Shown here: piece by piece, positions 15,383 through 18,231 of the stretch
Layout of the letters: every line of letters starts with the position of its first letter
Numbering within the stretch: the stretch's first letter is position 1
DNA from: Streptococcus sp.
GTDB taxonomy: Bacteria; Bacillota; Bacilli; Lactobacillales; Streptococcaceae
DNA: 18,231 nucleotides
NCBI RefSeq assembly: GCF_030825805.1
Contig: NZ_JAPJPF010000040.1
Coordinates: 1-18,231, forward strand
Direction of reading: 5' to 3'
Program-made: the position numbers and the translations under genes
Notes under the pieces: model-generated
Databases searched by the model: none
Seen by the model: the letters and a program-made list of their open reading frames with translations, nothing else
What the model was told of the DNA's origin: nothing

Positions 15383-16276
15383 ATGTTAGAAATTAGAAAT
15401 TTAGAAAAGAGTTTTGGCAAGAAGCAAGTCTTGTTCGGCATTGACTTGACTGCGAAAAAAGGATCCATCTTAGGTTTGATCGGGAAGAACGGAGCTGGGA
15501 AGACCACTATCTTTCATAGTATCCTCCGCTTCCTTGACTACAGCGGTGATATCCAATTGGATGGCCAAGCAATCAGTCAAGAAACCTATAAGGAAATTGG
15601 CTACCTGCCAGAAGAGCGAAGCCTTATGCCTAAGTTAACCATCTATGAGCAAGTCCGTTACCTTGCTAATCTCAAAGGAATGTCAACTGCTGAGGTCAAG
15701 GAGAAACTTCCAATCTGGATGGAAAAGCTCCAAGTAAAAGGAAAATTAACCGATAAGATCAAGAGCCTCTCAAAAGGGAATCAGCAAAAGGTTCAATTGA
15801 TCATTACCATGATCCATGAGCCAAAATTGATCATCCTGGATGAGCCTTTTAGCGGACTGGATCCTGTCAATACAGAAGTGCTTAAGCAGGTCATTTTTGA
15901 AGAAAAAGAACGCGGTGCCACCATTATCTTCTCTGACCACGTCATGACCAATGTGGAAGAACTCTGTGATGAGTTGGTTATGATTCGTGATGGATCTGTG
16001 ATTCTTTCAGGTCCCGTACAAGAAGTTCGCAATAGCTTCGGGAAGACTCGTCTCTTCGTATCCAATGACTTCAGTAAAGAGGAGTTGGAAGTGCTGCCTC
16101 ACGTGACCAAGGTGACCATGACCAAGCAAGGCCTGTGGAAGTTGGTATTGGATGATGAAACAGCAGGTCCGGACCTCTTTGATCAGTTGACCAAGGGTCG
16201 CTATCTAGCAACCTTTGACCAACAAGCCCCAACCATTGATGAAATCTTTAAACTAGAATCAGGAGTAGAAGTATGA
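15383..16276 (+). CDS. ABC transporter ATP-binding protein (NatA-like)
   Basis: The 297-residue ATPase of an ABC-2 type exporter. Walker A is GKNGAGKTT (34-42). The signature is the variant LSKGNQQKVQ (near residue 130), Walker B is LIILDEPFSGLDP (near 148-160), and the H-loop is FSDHV (near 185). The C-terminal 80 residues match the DUF4162-type tail found in NatA/YhaQ-like ATPases. AAGGAG before the ATG gives a clear start. Its stop overlaps the permease start by four bases (ATGA), so the two subunits are translationally coupled. Relatives in Bacillus export Na+ (NatAB) or respond to cell-envelope stress; the substrate here cannot be told from sequence. Confidence 0.94.
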   Translation: MLEIRNLEKSFGKKQVLFGIDLTAKKGSILGLIGKNGAGKTTIFHSILRFLDYSGDIQLDGQAISQETYKEIGYLPEERSLMPKLTIYEQVRYLANLKGMSTAEVKEKLPIWMEKLQVKGKLTDKIKSLSKGNQQKVQLIITMIHEPKLIILDEPFSGLDPVNTEVLKQVIFEEKERGATIIFSDHVMTNVEELCDELVMIRDGSVILSGPVQEVRNSFGKTRLFVSNDFSKEELEVLPHVTKVTMTKQGLWKLVLDDETAGPDLFDQLTKGRYLATFDQQAPTIDEIFKLESGVEV

Positions 16277-17487
16277 AACAGATGCTGATTGTTATCAAAG
16301 AAACTTATTTACGCCAAGTGAAATCATGGAGCTTTTTACTGATGGTGCTTACTCCCTTTCTCTTCTTCGGATTGACGATTGGAGTGAACTATTTCGTCGG
16401 ATCTTCTACATCTGCGAAAAGCAACATCGCCTTGATTACAGATCAAGCTCCTGTCAAGGAAGTCTTGAAAGGGACCGATGGCTTGACCTTTGACTATAAG
16501 GACGAAGCAGCAGCTAAAAAGGCCATGAAAGAGGAAGAAATCAAGGGAATCCTCACAGTTGAAGAAAAGGATGGCCAGCTAGAGGCTCGCTACCAGAGTG
16601 AGGATGCCATGAAGCCAGGTTTCAAAGCAATCCTTATGGCTAAATTGAGTCAGGTCCAACAAATGCTCAATGTTTCTAAAGCGGATTTAAGCCAAGAGCA
16701 GTTAGCAGCCCTTTCGCAACAGGTCTCATTGATTGAAAAAATTGATGAGAAGAAAGAAGGGCTGAAAATGGTGCAGACCGTGGTAGCTGGAGGAATCGGT
16801 TTTCTTATCTACATGATTCTGATGTTTTATTCAGGTATCACTGCTCAAGAGGTAGCCAGTGAAAAAGGGACCAAGATTATGGAAGTGGTCTTCTCAAGCA
16901 TTCGCGCAACTCACTATTTCTATGCTCGCATGATTGGTCTTTTCGGAGTCATTTGTACTCATATTGGTATCTATGCAGTCGGATTGGGAGGCGTTTGGAT
17001 TTTTAGAGACTCCATTCCTCTTGTGAAAGATATCTTATCTCCAGACTCTCCTATCACCCAACATATTGGACAATCCATTTCCTTGAATACCTTATTCTTG
17101 ATCATTCTTGGAATCTTCATGTACGTGGTTCTTTCAGCTTTCCTAGGTTCAACAGTTGCTCGTCCAGAAGATACAGGAAAAGCGATTTCGCCACTGATGA
17201 TGTTAGTGTTCTTTAGCTTCTTTGGAGTAACTACCTTAGGTAGCGCAGGTGATGTCCTTCTGTTGAAGATTGGATCATACATTCCATTCATTTCAACCTT
17301 CTTCATGCCATTCCGTACCATCAATGGCTATGCAAGTGGACTTGAATCATGGGGATCATTCGGAATTGCCTTGGCCTTCACGCTCCTCGGCACCATGATC
17401 ATTGGAAAAATCTATTCAAGCCTTATCTTACAAACAGATGACCTAGGTTTAGTCAAGACTGTTAAAAAAGCCTTGAGCTATCGTTAA
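16273..17487 (+). CDS. ABC-2 type permease (NatB-like)
   Basis: A 404-residue membrane subunit of the ABC2_membrane_3 type (PF12698, COG1668). One N-terminal span (about 17-40, FLLMVLTPFLFFGLTIGVNY) leads to a hydrophilic extracellular domain of about 130 residues. A cluster of about five spans fills 170-390. ITAQEVASEKGTKIMEVVFS is the conserved cytoplasmic loop of the NatB group that docks onto the ATPase. It pairs with the upstream ATPase by a four-base ATGA overlap and is last in the operon. It likely exports ions, a peptide or a toxic compound. The operon has no second permease, so the transporter should be a permease homodimer with two ATPases. Confidence 0.93.
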   Translation: MKQMLIVIKETYLRQVKSWSFLLMVLTPFLFFGLTIGVNYFVGSSTSAKSNIALITDQAPVKEVLKGTDGLTFDYKDEAAAKKAMKEEEIKGILTVEEKDGQLEARYQSEDAMKPGFKAILMAKLSQVQQMLNVSKADLSQEQLAALSQQVSLIEKIDEKKEGLKMVQTVVAGGIGFLIYMILMFYSGITAQEVASEKGTKIMEVVFSSIRATHYFYARMIGLFGVICTHIGIYAVGLGGVWIFRDSIPLVKDILSPDSPITQHIGQSISLNTLFLIILGIFMYVVLSAFLGSTVARPEDTGKAISPLMMLVFFSFFGVTTLGSAGDVLLLKIGSYIPFISTFFMPFRTINGYASGLESWGSFGIALAFTLLGTMIIGKIYSSLILQTDDLGLVKTVKKALSYR

Positions 17488-17492
17488 AAGAG

Positions 17493-17521
17493 ACACCTTC
17501 AGTGGATACTGGAGGTGTTTT
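17493..17521 (+). terminator. Terminator of the XRE/ABC exporter operon
   Basis: An 11-bp stem (17493-17503 with 17508-17518, one G-U) closes a GGAT loop and ends in four Ts, five bases after the permease stop. Confidence 0.85.
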
Positions 17522-17535
17522 ACTTTGTGAAATCA

Positions 17536-17564
17536 TTGCTGTTTGATCTTCTTTACATTATAAT
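17536..17564 (+). promoter_or_regulatory. Promoter of the aldo/keto reductase gene
   Basis: Consensus TATAAT (17559-17564) with TTGCTG (17536-17541) 17 bases upstream, 26 bases before the ATG. Confidence 0.65.
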
Positions 17565-17590
17565 GAAAGAAGAATGAAAAGGAGGCGGAC

Positions 17591-18231
17591 ATGAACTATA
17601 TTGAGTTTGCTGAAAATGAGCGTCTGTCCACGATTGTCCTTGGGATGATGAGGATCAGTCAGATGAGTGAAGATGAGGTGGAGGCCTTGGTGGAGGCAGC
17701 TTTGTCGATTGGGATCAACACCTTTGATCTGGCGGATATCTATGGCGATGGCCAGTGTGAGATCCTGCTGGGTAAGGTTCTCAAGCGTCGTCCGGATCTT
17801 CGGGACCAGATGTGGATCCAGTCCAAGTGTGGGATTCGCAAAGACGGCTTTACCTATTTTGATTTTTCCAAGGACTATATTTTGGACTCCATCAATGGCA
17901 TTCTCGAGCGTTTGCAGATCGAGCGCTTAGATAGTCTCCTCCTTCACCGACCGGATGCCCTCATGGAGCCGGAAGAAGTGGCGGCAGCTTTTGATCACTT
18001 GGAGCAAGCGGGCAAGGTCCGCCATTTTGGGGTGTCCAATCAAAACCCTATGATGATGGAATTGCTCAAAACGGCTGTCCAACAGCCTCTCAAGATCAAC
18101 CAGTTGCAGTTGAGTGCTGCCTTTACACCGAGCTTTGAAGCTGGTTTTCATGTCAACATGGAAGGGCCTAAAGCAGCCGTGCGAGATGGCAGTGTCTTTG
18201 AGTATTGTCGCTTAACTGATACGGTGATTCA
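17591..18231 (+). CDS. Aldo/keto reductase, N-terminal 213 codons (3' end outside window)
   Basis: An NAD(P)H-dependent oxidoreductase of the aldo/keto reductase superfamily (PF00248), close to the YdhF-like group. The catalytic tetrad is complete: Asp46 and Tyr51 (INTFDLADIYGDG), Lys79 (WIQSKCGI) and His119 (LLLHRPD). The barrel strands continue with KVRHFGVSNQNP and INQLQLSAAF. About 100 further residues, including most of the cofactor-binding C-terminus, lie beyond the window. AAGGAGG before the ATG sets the start. It has its own promoter after the exporter operon terminator, so it is probably an independent gene. The physiological carbonyl substrate is unknown. Confidence 0.93.
   Translation, partial: MNYIEFAENERLSTIVLGMMRISQMSEDEVEALVEAALSIGINTFDLADIYGDGQCEILLGKVLKRRPDLRDQMWIQSKCGIRKDGFTYFDFSKDYILDSINGILERLQIERLDSLLLHRPDALMEPEEVAAAFDHLEQAGKVRHFGVSNQNPMMMELLKTAVQQPLKINQLQLSAAFTPSFEAGFHVNMEGPKAAVRDGSVFEYCRLTDTVI

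Overview
The window is a stretch of a low-GC Firmicute chromosome, almost certainly an oral (viridans-group) Streptococcus. Three things point there: an enolase carrying the streptococcal plasminogen-binding peptide FYDKERKVY and a C-terminal Lys-Lys, the pheS - GNAT acetyltransferase - pheT order known from streptococci, and a T-box-controlled trpX with an RqcH/PavA homologue beside it. I cannot name the species. The content is mostly conserved housekeeping genes. I see no rRNA, tRNA, CRISPR array, transposase or phage gene.

Layout. Bases 1-861: the last 255 codons of eno and its terminator. Bases 872-2141, minus strand: a 61-residue protein and a 7-bladed beta-propeller lactonase. Bases 2320-4717, plus strand: an AI-2E family permease overlapping a TPR protein. 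Bases 4867-5583: acetolactate decarboxylase, convergent with rqcH (5619-7280, minus) across a shared bidirectional terminator. Bases 7437-9372: a Trp-type T-box riboswitch, a tryptophan-type ABC substrate-binding protein without its permease and ATPase, and a small ParB-like-fold protein. Bases 9420-13874: a Phe-type T-box driving pheS, a GNAT acetyltransferase and pheT. Bases 13951-17521: an apparent five-gene operon with a small membrane-anchored protein, an XRE regulator, a DUF3169-type membrane protein, an ABC ATPase and a NatB-like ABC-2 permease. Bases 17536-18231: the first 213 codons of an aldo/keto reductase.

How the parts work together. The two T-boxes link uncharged tRNA-Trp and tRNA-Phe to a transporter component and to a synthetase operon. 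Their specifier triplets (UGG, UUC) and antiterminator bulges (UGGC, UGGU) each fit the expected tRNA. The five-gene block is the least explained part. Its single promoter has a perfect 10-bp dyad over the -35 hexamer plus phased half-sites upstream, which suggests that the encoded XRE protein represses its own exporter operon. Other loose ends are the trpX without partner genes, a 9-codon Trp-containing ORF between the Trp T-box and trpX, and a hairpin-rich 172-base gap before a pheT that has no visible Shine-Dalgarno sequence.

Several starts were moved from the longest open frame to internal GTG, TTG or ATG codons because a Shine-Dalgarno sequence sits correctly only there.
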